From Deltaproteobacteria bacterium (GTDB lineage: Bacteria > Bdellovibrionota > JACOXK01), in assembly GCA_016186995.1 (NCBI GenBank), contig JACPKQ010000007.1, positions 111,196 to 175,195 on the forward strand: a stretch of DNA of 64,000 bases, written 5' to 3'. Position 1 is the stretch's first letter, and each line of letters starts with the position of its first letter. The position numbers and the translations under genes were made by a program. Positions 34,170 through 42,114 of the stretch are shown here, piece by piece. A model generated the notes under the pieces. The model had not been told where the DNA came from. It worked only from the letters and a program-made list of their open reading frames with translations, and made no database searches.

Positions 34170-34270
34170 TTCACATAGACTCGAATGTAAATTCTCTCAT
34201 GGATACGTCAGATCCTCCCCTTCAAAACATACTAGGTAACTTTATGTGTCTCATAACGAAAATAGGTTAA

Positions 34271-34421
34271 AGAGATAGGGATAGTACTTACAGAGGGTCG
34301 TGTCGGAAGGTAATCTGGCTTGGTCCGCATGAATATGCGGCAGATTACCTGAGACGCGAGGCGCACTTTTTCGCAGGAAAAAAGTGACGCCGTACCCGAG
34401 GAAAGTACTATCCCTATCTCT
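34271..34421. repeat. 151-bp structured element, copy 1
   Basis: Ends are a perfect 19-bp inverted repeat, AGAGATAGGGATAGTACTT and its complement. Inside are GGTAATCTG/CAGATTACC enclosing CCGCAT-gaat-ATGCGG, a second hairpin GGCG-ACTTTTT/AAAAAGT-CGCC, and a GGGT/ACCC pairing. A 224-bp relative lies at 45591. It sits in the leader region of rpmF-fabD. Interpretation as RNA or MITE is open; the repeat itself is certain. Confidence 0.85.
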
Positions 34422-34468
34422 TGAAGATATAAGTTAGTTTGTAGCCATTTTAAGAACCCTACGATTTC

Positions 34469-34496
34469 TTGACAAAATAAGTGAATTTGATACTTG
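34469..34496 (+). promoter_or_regulatory. Possible promoter of the rpmF-fab operon
   Basis: A perfect -35 TTGACA (34469-34474) is followed 16 bp later by TACTTG, a poor -10. It lies 28 bp before rpmF and after the structured element. CGAGGAGAT precedes the ATG at 34525. Confidence 0.35.
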
Positions 34497-34524
34497 TTGG
34501 AAGAATTTACCGAGGAGATCATGT

Positions 34525-34707
34525 ATGGCAGTTCCAAAATATAAAACTTCAAAGAGTCGCCGCAACAAAAGAAGAACACACCAAAAATTGAAAAAAGCTC
34601 ATTTTGACTCTTGTCCTAAATGTCATGAGGCTTGTCTACGCCATCATATATGCGCTTCATGTGGATATTATAAAGGTACTGAAGTTCTTTCCGTAGAAGA
34701 AATCTAA
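34525..34707 (+). CDS. rpmF: Ribosomal protein L32, zinc-ribbon form
   Basis: 60 residues: MAVPKYKTSKSRRNKRRTH start, then the four-cysteine zinc ribbon CPKC (30-33) and CASC (43-46) and GYYKG. Full length. It leads the fatty-acid synthesis operon, a linkage widespread in bacteria, and fabD begins on the base after its stop codon. The usual DUF177 (yceD) gene upstream, and plsX and fabH downstream, are not here. Confidence 0.96.
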   Translation: MAVPKYKTSKSRRNKRRTHQKLKKAHFDSCPKCHEACLRHHICASCGYYKGTEVLSVEEI

Positions 34708-35625
34708 ATGCTTTTTGTCTTTCCAGGTCAAGGTTCTCAAAGTGTGGGTATGGGAAGAGATCTTTACAATAATTTTAAACTTGCTCAAACGACCTTCGAA
34801 GAGGCAAGTGATACACTTAGCTTAAACTTCAAAAAACTATGTTTCGAAGAGTCTCAAGAAGAACTTAAAAAAACAGCCAATACACAACCTGCACTTCTTA
34901 CAGTCTCTATTTCTTTTTTAAGAGTTTTAAATTCTGAGTCTCATCTGAAACCAAAAATTGTGGCGGGTCACAGTTTGGGTGAATATTCTGCACTTGTTTG
35001 TAATGGAGCTTTAAGTTTTCATGATGCTTTAAGGCTTGTGAGAAAACGAGGAGAGGCTATGCAAGAAGCAGTTCCGGAAGGTGTGGGTGGTATGGTTGCG
35101 GTTCTCGGTTTAAGTGCCTCTGAGATCCAAAAAATGTGTGAAGAGACTTCAAGGAAAAACTATATTGTTTCTGCGGCTAATTTTAATGAACCTTCCCAAA
35201 CCGTTTTATCAGGCCATAAAGAAGCTGTTGAAGAAGTAGGGCGTAAAGCTCAAGAAAGAGGTGCCAAAAGAGTAATACCCCTTAAAGTTTCTGCTCCTTT
35301 CCACTGTAGTTTGATGGAATCCGTAGCTTGTACGATGGAGGAAGCCCTAGAGAATACTCCCATTTCAAAATTTGAAATTCCTTATATTGCTAATTTTGAT
35401 GGAAAACTGCATCAAAACTATGAAGAGGTGAAAGAGCTTCTCGTTAAACAAATTTGTCATTCAGTTCGCTGGGTGGAATGTATGGAGGAAGCCCTGAAAC
35501 AGGGTGAGACTGAAGGCTTTGAAATAGGTTCCGGTTCTGTTTTGACAGGACTTATGAGAAAAATACAAAAAGACTTTTCTATGAAATCCATCTATGATGT
35601 GAAGTCATTAAAGGAGATACTATGA
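34708..35625 (+). CDS. fabD: Malonyl-CoA:ACP transacylase
   Basis: 305 residues. FPGQGSQSVGMG near the start, nucleophile Ser89 in GHSLGEYSALV, and His in PFHCSLM (about 198) complete the Ser-His dyad; a QTVLSG motif is also present. It loads malonyl groups onto ACP for chain elongation. It abuts rpmF and overlaps fabG by 4 bp. Confidence 0.96.
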   Translation: MLFVFPGQGSQSVGMGRDLYNNFKLAQTTFEEASDTLSLNFKKLCFEESQEELKKTANTQPALLTVSISFLRVLNSESHLKPKIVAGHSLGEYSALVCNGALSFHDALRLVRKRGEAMQEAVPEGVGGMVAVLGLSASEIQKMCEETSRKNYIVSAANFNEPSQTVLSGHKEAVEEVGRKAQERGAKRVIPLKVSAPFHCSLMESVACTMEEALENTPISKFEIPYIANFDGKLHQNYEEVKELLVKQICHSVRWVECMEEALKQGETEGFEIGSGSVLTGLMRKIQKDFSMKSIYDVKSLKEIL

Positions 35626-36371
35626 ATCTCGATCTGAAAAATAAAGTAGCTCTCATCACTGGAGGAACTCGAGGGATTGGATGTGCTATTGCTAAGTCAC
35701 TTGCTAGAGAGGGTGTACTTCCACTTTTAGCTTATTCATCCAACAAAAACGCGGCCGAAAAAGCTTTGGAAGAACTTGAAGCCCTCTATGGGAAAGCACA
35801 CATTTTTCAGTGCGATGTGAGTTCCCAAAAAGATGTTGATAAAAGTATAGAGGCACTTCTTAAAGAGTTTAGTCACATTGATATTCTTATTAATAATGCA
35901 GGTGTTACTAAAGATAATCTTCTTTTAAGAATGAAAGAAGAAGAGTGGGATCATGTTATCGATGTGAATCTTAAGGGAGCCTATTTGTGTTCTCAGAAAG
36001 TTTTAAAATCTATGCTTAAACAAAGGTGGGGGCGTATTATTAATATTGCTTCTGTTGTGGCAGAGATGGGCAATGCAGGGCAAGTCAATTATGCAGCTTC
36101 TAAGGGTGGGCTTCTTAGCTTTACAAAATCACTGGCTCGTGAGATCGCAAGTCGCAATATTACAGTGAATGCTTTAACACCTGGGTTTATTGAGACAGAT
36201 ATGACAGCTGGCTTGCCAGAAAATATGAAAGCGGCTATGTTGAAAAATATTCCTGTGGCGAGATTGGGTAGCCCAGAAGAAGTGGGGGATCTTGTTTGCT
36301 TTTTGGTATCGGAAAAAGCCGCTTACATTACAGGGCAAGTTATTGGTATTAACGGCGGTTTATATATGTAG
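35622..36371 (+). CDS. fabG: 3-oxoacyl-ACP reductase
   Basis: 249 residues of SDR fold. TGGTRGIG cofactor motif (13-20), NNAG (91-94), catalytic Ser144, Tyr157 and Lys161 (YAASKGG), and GFIETDMT. It reduces the beta-keto intermediate with NADPH. It overlaps fabD by 4 bp. A family B repeat separates it from acpP. Confidence 0.95.
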   Translation: MNLDLKNKVALITGGTRGIGCAIAKSLAREGVLPLLAYSSNKNAAEKALEELEALYGKAHIFQCDVSSQKDVDKSIEALLKEFSHIDILINNAGVTKDNLLLRMKEEEWDHVIDVNLKGAYLCSQKVLKSMLKQRWGRIINIASVVAEMGNAGQVNYAASKGGLLSFTKSLAREIASRNITVNALTPGFIETDMTAGLPENMKAAMLKNIPVARLGSPEEVGDLVCFLVSEKAAYITGQVIGINGGLYM

Positions 36372-36390
36372 CAAGTGAGGAATTTGTATT

Positions 36391-36486
36391 TGTCATTGCG
36401 AGGCAAAGCCGAAGCAATCCCCTAGAATTCTTGTAAGAATTCTAGGAGATCACCACGGTTCATTTTATGAACCTCGTGATGACAGA
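36391..36486 (+). repeat. Family B palindromic repeat between fabG and acpP
   Basis: It begins TGTCATTGCGAGG, contains GAAGCAATCC, a nested perfect hairpin (CCTAGAATTC/GAATTCTAGG), GAGATCACCACGG, and closes CCTCGTGATGACAGA. Terminal TGTCAT/ATGACA are inverted. Two relatives are at 42006 and 49692, the second inside rnhB. The acpP ribosome-binding site follows at once. Confidence 0.85.
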
Positions 36487-36502
36487 GAATAAGGGAGGAT
36501 TT

Positions 36503-36739
36503 ATGTCAGCAGAAATTGCAGAAAAAATAAAAAAGCTTATTGTAGAACAGCTGGGTGTTGAGGCAGAAAAAGTAAAACTGGAAGCTTCATTTACAGATGA
36601 TCTTGGAGCTGATTCTTTAGATGTCGTTGAACTTGTGATGGCCTTAGAGGAAGAGTTTAATATTGAAATTCCAGATGAAGATGCTGAAAAAACTCGAACT
36701 GTAGGGGATGTTGTTAAGTACATTTCAAGCAAAAAGTGA
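36503..36739 (+). CDS. acpP: Acyl carrier protein
   Basis: 78 residues from the ATG at 36503, which has GGGAGG in front; an upstream in-frame ATG at 36467 lies inside the repeat and is rejected. GADSLD with Ser38 is the phosphopantetheine site, followed by [29 protein letters not shown], all standard. Acidic, four helices. Its stop overlaps the fabF start. Confidence 0.96.
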   Translation: MSAEIAEKIKKLIVEQLGVEAEKVKLEASFTDDLGADSLDVVELVMALEEEFNIEIPDEDAEKTRTVGDVVKYISSKK

Positions 36740-37986
36740 GTCGCGTGACAATCCAAAAAAGAGTTGTTGTAACAGGAATGGGTGCTGTTACACCACTTGG
36801 CTTAACTATTAAAGATACATGGAATGCTTTAATACAAGGCCATAGTGGTGTTTCTCTTATTTCTCGTTTTGATACACAAGATTTCCCCTGTAAGATAGCT
36901 GCTGAAATCAAAAATTATAACCCAGACCTCTACTTTACAAAACAAGAAGCAAGACGTCTTGAGCGGTTTTCTCAATTTGCAGTTGTTGCAGCCAGAGAAG
37001 CTTTACAAGATAGTGGACTCGAACTTTCAGAAGAAGAAAAACTGAAAACAGGTGTGATTGTAGGTGTGGGCATGGGGGGAGTTGAAGTTGTTGAAAATGC
37101 CGTACTTACTTTAAAAGAAAAGGGTGTGCGGCGTCTTTCACCTTTAGTGATTCCACTGATGATTCCTAATCTTGCTGCAGGGCATGTATCTATTCAACTG
37201 GGTTTAAAAGGGCCTAATGTGTGTACGACAACAGCGTGTGCCGCTGGAAGTCATGCTATAGGTGATGCTTTTAAACATATTCAGGATGGACGTGCTCTTA
37301 TGATGTTAGCTGGGGGTGCTGAATCTGTGATTTCACCCCTAGGAATTGGTGCTTTTTGTGCCTGCAAAGCGCTTTCAACAAGAAATGATGCACCCGAAAG
37401 AGCAAGCAGACCTTTTGATGAAGAGCGTGATGGTTTTGTAATGGGTGAAGGATCTGGCATTTTAGTTTTAGAAGAACTCGATCACGCCCAAAAAAGAAAA
37501 GCAAACATTTATGCTGAGATTGTAGGGTATGGACTTAACTCAGATGCCTATCATATTACAAATCCATCAGAAGGGGGCGAAGGAGCAGCGCGATGTATGG
37601 AAATGGCTCTTTCTGACGCACGTCTTTCAAAAGAAGATATTGGATATGTGAACGCACATGGTACTTCCACCAAAGCTGGAGATATCGCTGAAAGCTCGGC
37701 ACTTAAAACAGTTTTTAAAGATCAGGCCAAAAATCTTTGTGTTAGTTCCACAAAATCAATGACCGGCCATTTATTGGGAGCATCTGGTGGAGTCGAGGCA
37801 ATTTTTTCAGTACTGGCACTTAAAAATTCGAAGTTGCCCCCAACCATCAATCTTGAAAATCAAGATAAAGAATGCGATCTTAACTATATTCCTAATGAAA
37901 CTATCGAAAAGAATGTAAATTTTGTTCTTTCAAACTCGTTTGGTTTTGGTGGCACAAATGCCAGTTTAATTTTTAAAAAGATATGA
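36736..37986 (+). CDS. fabF: 3-oxoacyl-ACP synthase II
   Basis: 416 residues with Cys168 in [12 protein letters not shown], His in VNAHGTST (about 309) and His in [12 protein letters not shown] (about 346), the KAS II catalytic triad. Start is GTG at 36736, overlapping the acpP stop; a GTG three codons on is possible. It condenses malonyl-ACP with acyl-ACP. The KAS III gene fabH, normally upstream in this cluster, is absent, so initiation must be encoded elsewhere. Confidence 0.95.
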   Translation: MSRVTIQKRVVVTGMGAVTPLGLTIKDTWNALIQGHSGVSLISRFDTQDFPCKIAAEIKNYNPDLYFTKQEARRLERFSQFAVVAAREALQDSGLELSEEEKLKTGVIVGVGMGGVEVVENAVLTLKEKGVRRLSPLVIPLMIPNLAAGHVSIQLGLKGPNVCTTTACAAGSHAIGDAFKHIQDGRALMMLAGGAESVISPLGIGAFCACKALSTRNDAPERASRPFDEERDGFVMGEGSGILVLEELDHAQKRKANIYAEIVGYGLNSDAYHITNPSEGGEGAARCMEMALSDARLSKEDIGYVNAHGTSTKAGDIAESSALKTVFKDQAKNLCVSSTKSMTGHLLGASGGVEAIFSVLALKNSKLPPTINLENQDKECDLNYIPNETIEKNVNFVLSNSFGFGGTNASLIFKKI

Positions 37987-39665
37987 AAAATATTTACATT
38001 GCTTCCGATCATAGAGGTGTAGAGCTTAAGAAAGCCCTTCTCAAAAAATTTCCTGAGTTAGAGGATTTGGGAGCTCATAATGGAGAAGAACCTGTCGATT
38101 ACCCTGATTTCGCCCACAAGTTAGCTCATAAAATAGAACACAATAAAAAGGCTCGAGGCATCCTTCTCTGTCACACAGGTATTGGAATGTCCATTGCAGC
38201 TAATAAACTCAGAGGCATTCGTGCAGCATTAGTTACTAACAACACTATGGCGGAGATGAGTCGTAAGCATAATGATGCTAATGTTTTAGTTGTGCCAGGG
38301 GGTATTTTAAAACAAGAAGAAGTTTTTTCTATGGTTGAAAAATGGCTTCATACAGATTTTGAAGCAGGTCGCCATGAAAGAAGAGTTTTAAAAATAAAAT
38401 CTCTTGAATCTGGTTTAAGCGATATTTTTTCAACTGATCCAGAAATAGCCCAAGCTGTTTTTAATGAAATTAAACGCCAAGAATATAAACTTGAAATGAT
38501 TGCAAGTGAGAATTTTGTAAGCCGGGAAGTGATGTGGGCACAAGGTACAGTGCTTACAAATAAATATGCTGAAGGGTACCCTCATAAAAGATATTACGGT
38601 GGATGTGAAAACGTAGATGTTGTTGAAGATCTTGCCATTCAAAGAGTGAAGAAAATATTTGGAGCAGATGCTGCCAATGTACAACCCCACTCAGGTTCTC
38701 AGGCCAATATGGCTTCTTACATGGCTTTACTTGAAACAGGCGATACTATTTTGGGAATGGATCTTTCTCATGGTGGACATTTAACACATGGAAGCCCCGT
38801 TAATTTTTCTGGCAGGCTTTTTAAAGTTGTTTCTTATGGGGTGAGTCCACAAGATCAACGTATTGATTTTAATGATGTAAGGCACAAAGCTTTAGCTCAC
38901 AAACCAAAACTTATTATTGCAGGGGCGAGTGCTTATCCACGAACGATTGATTTTAAAAAATTTAGAGAAATTGCAGATGAAATAGGAGCTTTTCTTCTTG
39001 TTGATATGGCTCACATTGCTGGGCTTGTAGCGGCAGGCTTACACCCCAGTCCTGTGCCGCATTCTCACATTGTAACTTCTACAACACACAAAACACTTCG
39101 AGGTCCTCGAGGTGGTTTTATTCTTATGAAAGAAGAATTTGCTAAAAAAATTAATAGTCGTATCTTTCCGGGCATTCAGGGTGGCCCCCTCATGCATGTT
39201 ATTGCTGCAAAAGCTATTGCTTTTAAAGAGGCACTCACTCCAGAGTTTAAGGAATATCAAAAGCAGGTTATTAAGAATGCGCAAGCCTTGGCGGAAGGGC
39301 TTAAAACAAAAGGGTATAAGCTTGTTTCAGGCGGCACTGATAATCACCTTGTTTTGGTAGACCTCACCAACAAAAATATAACAGGAAAAGAGGCAGAAGA
39401 GCGACTAGACAAGGCGGGTATTACTGTTAATAAAAATACAATTCCTTTTGAAACCCAAAGTCCTTTTGTTACAAGCGGTATTCGGATTGGAGTTCCTGCC
39501 ATTACGACAAGGGGTATGAAAGAGGATGAAATCTTGAAAATAGTTGATTTTATTGATATAAGCCTCCGAAGCCCAGAGGTGGCTCCCAAAATTAAGGAAG
39601 AAGTTTTTGATCTTTGTAAACAATTTCCTCTGTATCCTCACCTTCTGGGTTGGTTGCCTAAGTAG
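37983..39665 (+). CDS. glyA: RpiB-GlyA fusion: ribose-5-phosphate isomerase B / serine hydroxymethyltransferase
   Basis: One 560-residue frame. Residues 1-140 are RpiB/LacAB: ASDHRG (7-12), [15 protein letters not shown] with catalytic Cys63 (family CGTGIG, here CHTGIG), and His96 in SRKHNDANV. Residues about 146-560 are full-length [31 protein letters not shown], and PLP-Lys370 in TTHKTLRG. A linker of only ~10 residues joins them with no stop or restart. It overlaps fabF by 4 bp. Both activities appear intact. It links pentose-phosphate and one-carbon metabolism in one polypeptide. Confidence 0.93.
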   Translation: MKNIYIASDHRGVELKKALLKKFPELEDLGAHNGEEPVDYPDFAHKLAHKIEHNKKARGILLCHTGIGMSIAANKLRGIRAALVTNNTMAEMSRKHNDANVLVVPGGILKQEEVFSMVEKWLHTDFEAGRHERRVLKIKSLESGLSDIFSTDPEIAQAVFNEIKRQEYKLEMIASENFVSREVMWAQGTVLTNKYAEGYPHKRYYGGCENVDVVEDLAIQRVKKIFGADAANVQPHSGSQANMASYMALLETGDTILGMDLSHGGHLTHGSPVNFSGRLFKVVSYGVSPQDQRIDFNDVRHKALAHKPKLIIAGASAYPRTIDFKKFREIADEIGAFLLVDMAHIAGLVAAGLHPSPVPHSHIVTSTTHKTLRGPRGGFILMKEEFAKKINSRIFPGIQGGPLMHVIAAKAIAFKEALTPEFKEYQKQVIKNAQALAEGLKTKGYKLVSGGTDNHLVLVDLTNKNITGKEAEERLDKAGITVNKNTIPFETQSPFVTSGIRIGVPAITTRGMKEDEILKIVDFIDISLRSPEVAPKIKEEVFDLCKQFPLYPHLLGWLPK

Positions 39666-39692
39666 AAATCTTAGAACCAGGAGTGATTCCAT

Positions 39693-40160
39693 ATGAAATG
39701 CCCATTCTGTTTATTTCAAGATTCAAAAGTTATCGATTCTCGTCTTGGAGAAGATGGTACAATGACTCGTCGCAGACGAGAATGTATTCAGTGTCATAAA
39801 AGATTTACAACTTATGAAAAAGTTGAAATGGTTCTTCCCTTTGTTGTTAAAAAAGATGGGCGCCGCGAAGCAGTTGATTTAGATAAGATTCGAGCTGGTA
39901 TCCGAAAAGCCTGTGAAAAAAGACCTATTTCTTCAGACCAAATTGAAAATATTATAAATTCTATTCAAAGAAAACTTTATGAAAGTGGAGAAAAGGAAAT
40001 TGTATCAAGTCGTATTGGTGAATATGTTATGGTTGCCCTCAAAGATTTAGATGAAGTGGCTTATGTTCGTTTTGCTTCTGTGTATCGTCAGTTTAAAGAT
40101 ATTTCCCAATTTATGAAAGAACTTAAAGTTTTAAAAAAAACAAATAGGAAAACAATATGA
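39693..40160 (+). CDS. nrdR: Transcriptional repressor NrdR
   Basis: 155 residues: zinc ribbon with Cys3, Cys6, Cys31 and Cys34 (MKCPFC, CIQCHKRFTTYE), then an ATP-cone domain (VVKKDGRREAVDLDKIRAGIRKACEKRPIS). It represses ribonucleotide reductase genes in response to dATP/ATP. Sitting between glyA and the rib genes is a common arrangement. It overlaps ribD by 4 bp. Confidence 0.95.
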   Translation: MKCPFCLFQDSKVIDSRLGEDGTMTRRRRECIQCHKRFTTYEKVEMVLPFVVKKDGRREAVDLDKIRAGIRKACEKRPISSDQIENIINSIQRKLYESGEKEIVSSRIGEYVMVALKDLDEVAYVRFASVYRQFKDISQFMKELKVLKKTNRKTI

Positions 40161-41284
40161 ATCGTATACACGAAGCCATTATGCAGAAAGCGCTCGAACT
40201 TGCGGTAAAAGCGCAAGGAAAAACACAAACAAATCCGCTTGTGGGAGCTGTGCTTGTTAAAGATAATATCATTATCGGTAAGGGTTTTCATTCAGCTTTT
40301 GGAGCACCTCATGCAGAGGTAGAGGCCATAGGCGACGCTCAAAAAAAAGGTTTTAGTGTTCAAGGGAGTTCTCTCTATGTAACGCTTGAGCCTTGTGTTC
40401 ATTTTGGAAAAACTCCACCGTGTACAGAACTTATTTTAAATTCGGGTATTTCAGAGGTTTTTATTGGAATGACGGATCCAGACCCAAAAGTAAAAGGGCT
40501 TGGGCTAAACATTCTTAAGGAAAATAAAATAAAAGTTGAAGTGGGTGTTTTAGAAAAGGAGTGTCAGAAGTTAAACCAGTTTTATATTAAGCACAGGGAA
40601 ACTGGGCTTCCTTATGTCATTCTTAAAGTGGCAGCTACTTTAGATGGAAAAATTGCCGATTCTCATGGAGGCTCACGATGGATTACAGGAGATGGAGCAC
40701 GCTGTTATGTTCATAAAATACGAAGTCGTATGGATGCAATTTTAGTGGGTATCAATACGGTGATCAAAGACAATCCACAACTGACTGTAAGACTTCCAGG
40801 TGTGAGTGCAAAACCTTTAAGAATTGTTTTGGATTCTCACCTAAGAATTCCTCTTGATTCAAAAATTCTTAACGATGCATCAGTTTCAAGAACCATGATT
40901 ATTATGTCCTCCTGTCATTCCGGCAAGAGCGGGGATCTATCATCTAAGATTGATGAGATCAGAAAAAAAGGAGCTCAGGTTCTTCCTTCTGCTTCTTGCC
41001 ATTCCCGCGATCTTAAAATTGCTTTAAAGCCTCTTCTTCAAAGTTTAAGTAAAGATGGTGTTATGTCTCTTATGGTTGAAGGAGGAGCAGAAACGAATGC
41101 TTCATTTTTAAAAGAAGGGCTTGTAGATCAAATTGATTATTTCTTTGCCCCACGTATTTTAGGGGCTGAAGGCTTAAATTCTATTGCTTCTTTAGGGATT
41201 GATAATATTCAAAAAGCTCTCTCATTTAAAGATTATAAGTTTGAAAGGGTTGGAAATGACCTTCTTTTTGAGGGGACTCTCTAA
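40157..41284 (+). CDS. ribD: Bifunctional riboflavin deaminase/reductase
   Basis: 375 residues. The deaminase domain (1-145) has HAEVEA (His52, Glu54) and PCVHFGKTPPC with zinc Cys80 and Cys89. The reductase domain (150-375) has KVAATLDGKIA, WITG, VDAILVGINTV and VEGGAETN. A family C repeat (40914-40940) is translated as CHSGKSGD near residue 256, and a second trace (CHSRDL) lies at about 283. Both fall in a surface loop of the reductase domain, so activity is probably kept. First of ribD-ribE-ribBA-ribH. Confidence 0.93.
   Translation: MNRIHEAIMQKALELAVKAQGKTQTNPLVGAVLVKDNIIIGKGFHSAFGAPHAEVEAIGDAQKKGFSVQGSSLYVTLEPCVHFGKTPPCTELILNSGISEVFIGMTDPDPKVKGLGLNILKENKIKVEVGVLEKECQKLNQFYIKHRETGLPYVILKVAATLDGKIADSHGGSRWITGDGARCYVHKIRSRMDAILVGINTVIKDNPQLTVRLPGVSAKPLRIVLDSHLRIPLDSKILNDASVSRTMIIMSSCHSGKSGDLSSKIDEIRKKGAQVLPSASCHSRDLKIALKPLLQSLSKDGVMSLMVEGGAETNASFLKEGLVDQIDYFFAPRILGAEGLNSIASLGIDNIQKALSFKDYKFERVGNDLLFEGTL
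40914..40940 (+). repeat. Family C repeat inside ribD
   Basis: GTCATTCCGGCAAGAGCGGG followed by GATCTAT: the opening GTCATTCC and closing GGGATC boxes flank a short arm pair. A partial second copy (GCCATTCCCGCGATC) begins at 40998. The frame is kept through both. Confidence 0.6.
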
Positions 41285-42051
41285 TGTTTTCTGGAATCAT
41301 TACATCTTTAGCCGTGATTGATGAAGTCATAAAACAATCTTCTTCTCTCACACTTCATTGTACATGGAAAAAACCACTTATAGGTGTAGAAGAAGGAGAA
41401 AGTTTAAGTCTGAACGGTATTTGTTTAACAGTCACAAAAGTCATGTCATTCCAGCCCGAAGCTCTTGGCATGACCCCTGTCATTCCCGCATCAGATGAAA
41501 GCACCAGCGGGAATCTAGATAGCGCAGCCACTTTTTTTGAAGTCGATGTTTCAATAGAAACTTTAGAGAAGACAACAGCCAAGAATTGGAAGAATGGGGA
41601 TCTCTTAAATGTTGAAAGAGCTCTTAAATATTCTGATGTGGTTGGAGGACATCTTGTCAGTGGCCATATTGATGGAGTTGGAAAAGTTTCTGAAATTTCT
41701 GTCATCCCAGCGAACCCCTCTGTCATTCCAGCGCAGGCTGGAATCCAGTCCCAATTCACAAAAATGACTCTTTCTCTTCCAAAAGCCTTTATGAAGCATA
41801 TTGTTTCGAAAGGCTCTCTTGCAGTGGATGGTGTGAGTCTCACTATCAATAAAGTTTTAGAAAAAGAAGTAGAACTTATGTTTGTTCCCTTTACGTTACA
41901 AAACACAAACTTGGGAACAAAACAAAAAGGCGATTTAGTAAACGTTGAGCTTGATATGATTGGAAAGTATGTTGCAAAACATCTGGAGGATATTGCTATA
42001 GTGCAGTCATTGCGAGGAGTCGAAGACGACGCGGCAATCCCATCGCGGTAG
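41284..42051 (+). CDS. ribE: Riboflavin synthase alpha chain with repeat-encoded insertions
   Basis: 255 residues against the usual ~200-215. The two lumazine-binding barrels are present (MFSGIITSLAVI, LNGICLTVTKV, FFEVDVSIETLEKTT, VERAL, GGHLVSGHIDGVG, VDGVSLTINKV). Three extra pieces come from palindromic repeats: residues 54-79 in barrel 1 (two family C units), 140-156 in barrel 2 (contains VIPAQAGIQ), and the last ~15 residues from a family B element. All are in frame and in loops or the tail. It dismutates two lumazines to riboflavin. Confidence 0.92.
   Translation: MFSGIITSLAVIDEVIKQSSSLTLHCTWKKPLIGVEEGESLSLNGICLTVTKVMSFQPEALGMTPVIPASDESTSGNLDSAATFFEVDVSIETLEKTTAKNWKNGDLLNVERALKYSDVVGGHLVSGHIDGVGKVSEISVIPANPSVIPAQAGIQSQFTKMTLSLPKAFMKHIVSKGSLAVDGVSLTINKVLEKEVELMFVPFTLQNTNLGTKQKGDLVNVELDMIGKYVAKHLEDIAIVQSLRGVEDDAAIPSR
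41445..41516 (+). repeat. Two family C units inside ribE, barrel 1
   Basis: First unit GTCATTCCAGCCCGAAGC...GGCATGAC, second unit GTCATTCCCGCATCAG...CAGCGGGAATC (41479-41515) with CCCGC/GCGGG arms. Together they encode about 25 residues absent from other riboflavin synthases. Confidence 0.75.
41701..41749 (+). repeat. Family C units inside ribE, barrel 2
   Basis: GTCATCCCAGCGAACCCC then GTCATTCCAGCGCAGGCTGG and AATCC. The second is the classic unit translated as VIPAQAGIQ, a peptide known from repeat read-through in many genomes. Confidence 0.8.
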
Positions 42052-42070
42052 CGATGAGATCACCACGGGT
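42006..42070 (+). repeat. Family B repeat covering the ribE 3' end
   Basis: GTCATTGCGAGG, GCGGCAATCCC, GCGATGAGATCACCACGGG match the fabG-acpP copy. It encodes the ribE C-terminal tail and supplies its TAG stop at 42049. The 3' closing box seen in other copies is missing, so this copy is truncated. Confidence 0.8.
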
Positions 42071-42081
42071 TTTCTGTTAGT

Positions 42082-42102
42082 CCCCTCCCTTGATGGGAGG
42101 GG
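42082..42102 (+). repeat. Family A repeat before ribBA
   Basis: A perfect stem CCCCTCCC-ttgat-GGGAGGGG. It lies 12 bp before the ribBA ATG, so its 3' arm (GGGAGGGG) may act as the ribosome-binding site or sequester it. Confidence 0.8.
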
Positions 42103-42114
42103 ATAGGAATTAAA

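Noticed and set aside
34232-34579. Minus-strand frame covering structured element copy 1
   Set aside because: It exists only because the palindromic element lacks stops; it also overlaps rpmF.
39990-40160. Possible FMN riboswitch before ribD
   Set aside because: The ribD start overlaps the nrdR stop, leaving no leader, and no RFN-element conserved strings were found.
41355-41906. 183-codon open frame antisense to ribE
   Set aside because: Includes back-translated repeats (WIPACAGMTE) and no family features. The forward gene is certain.
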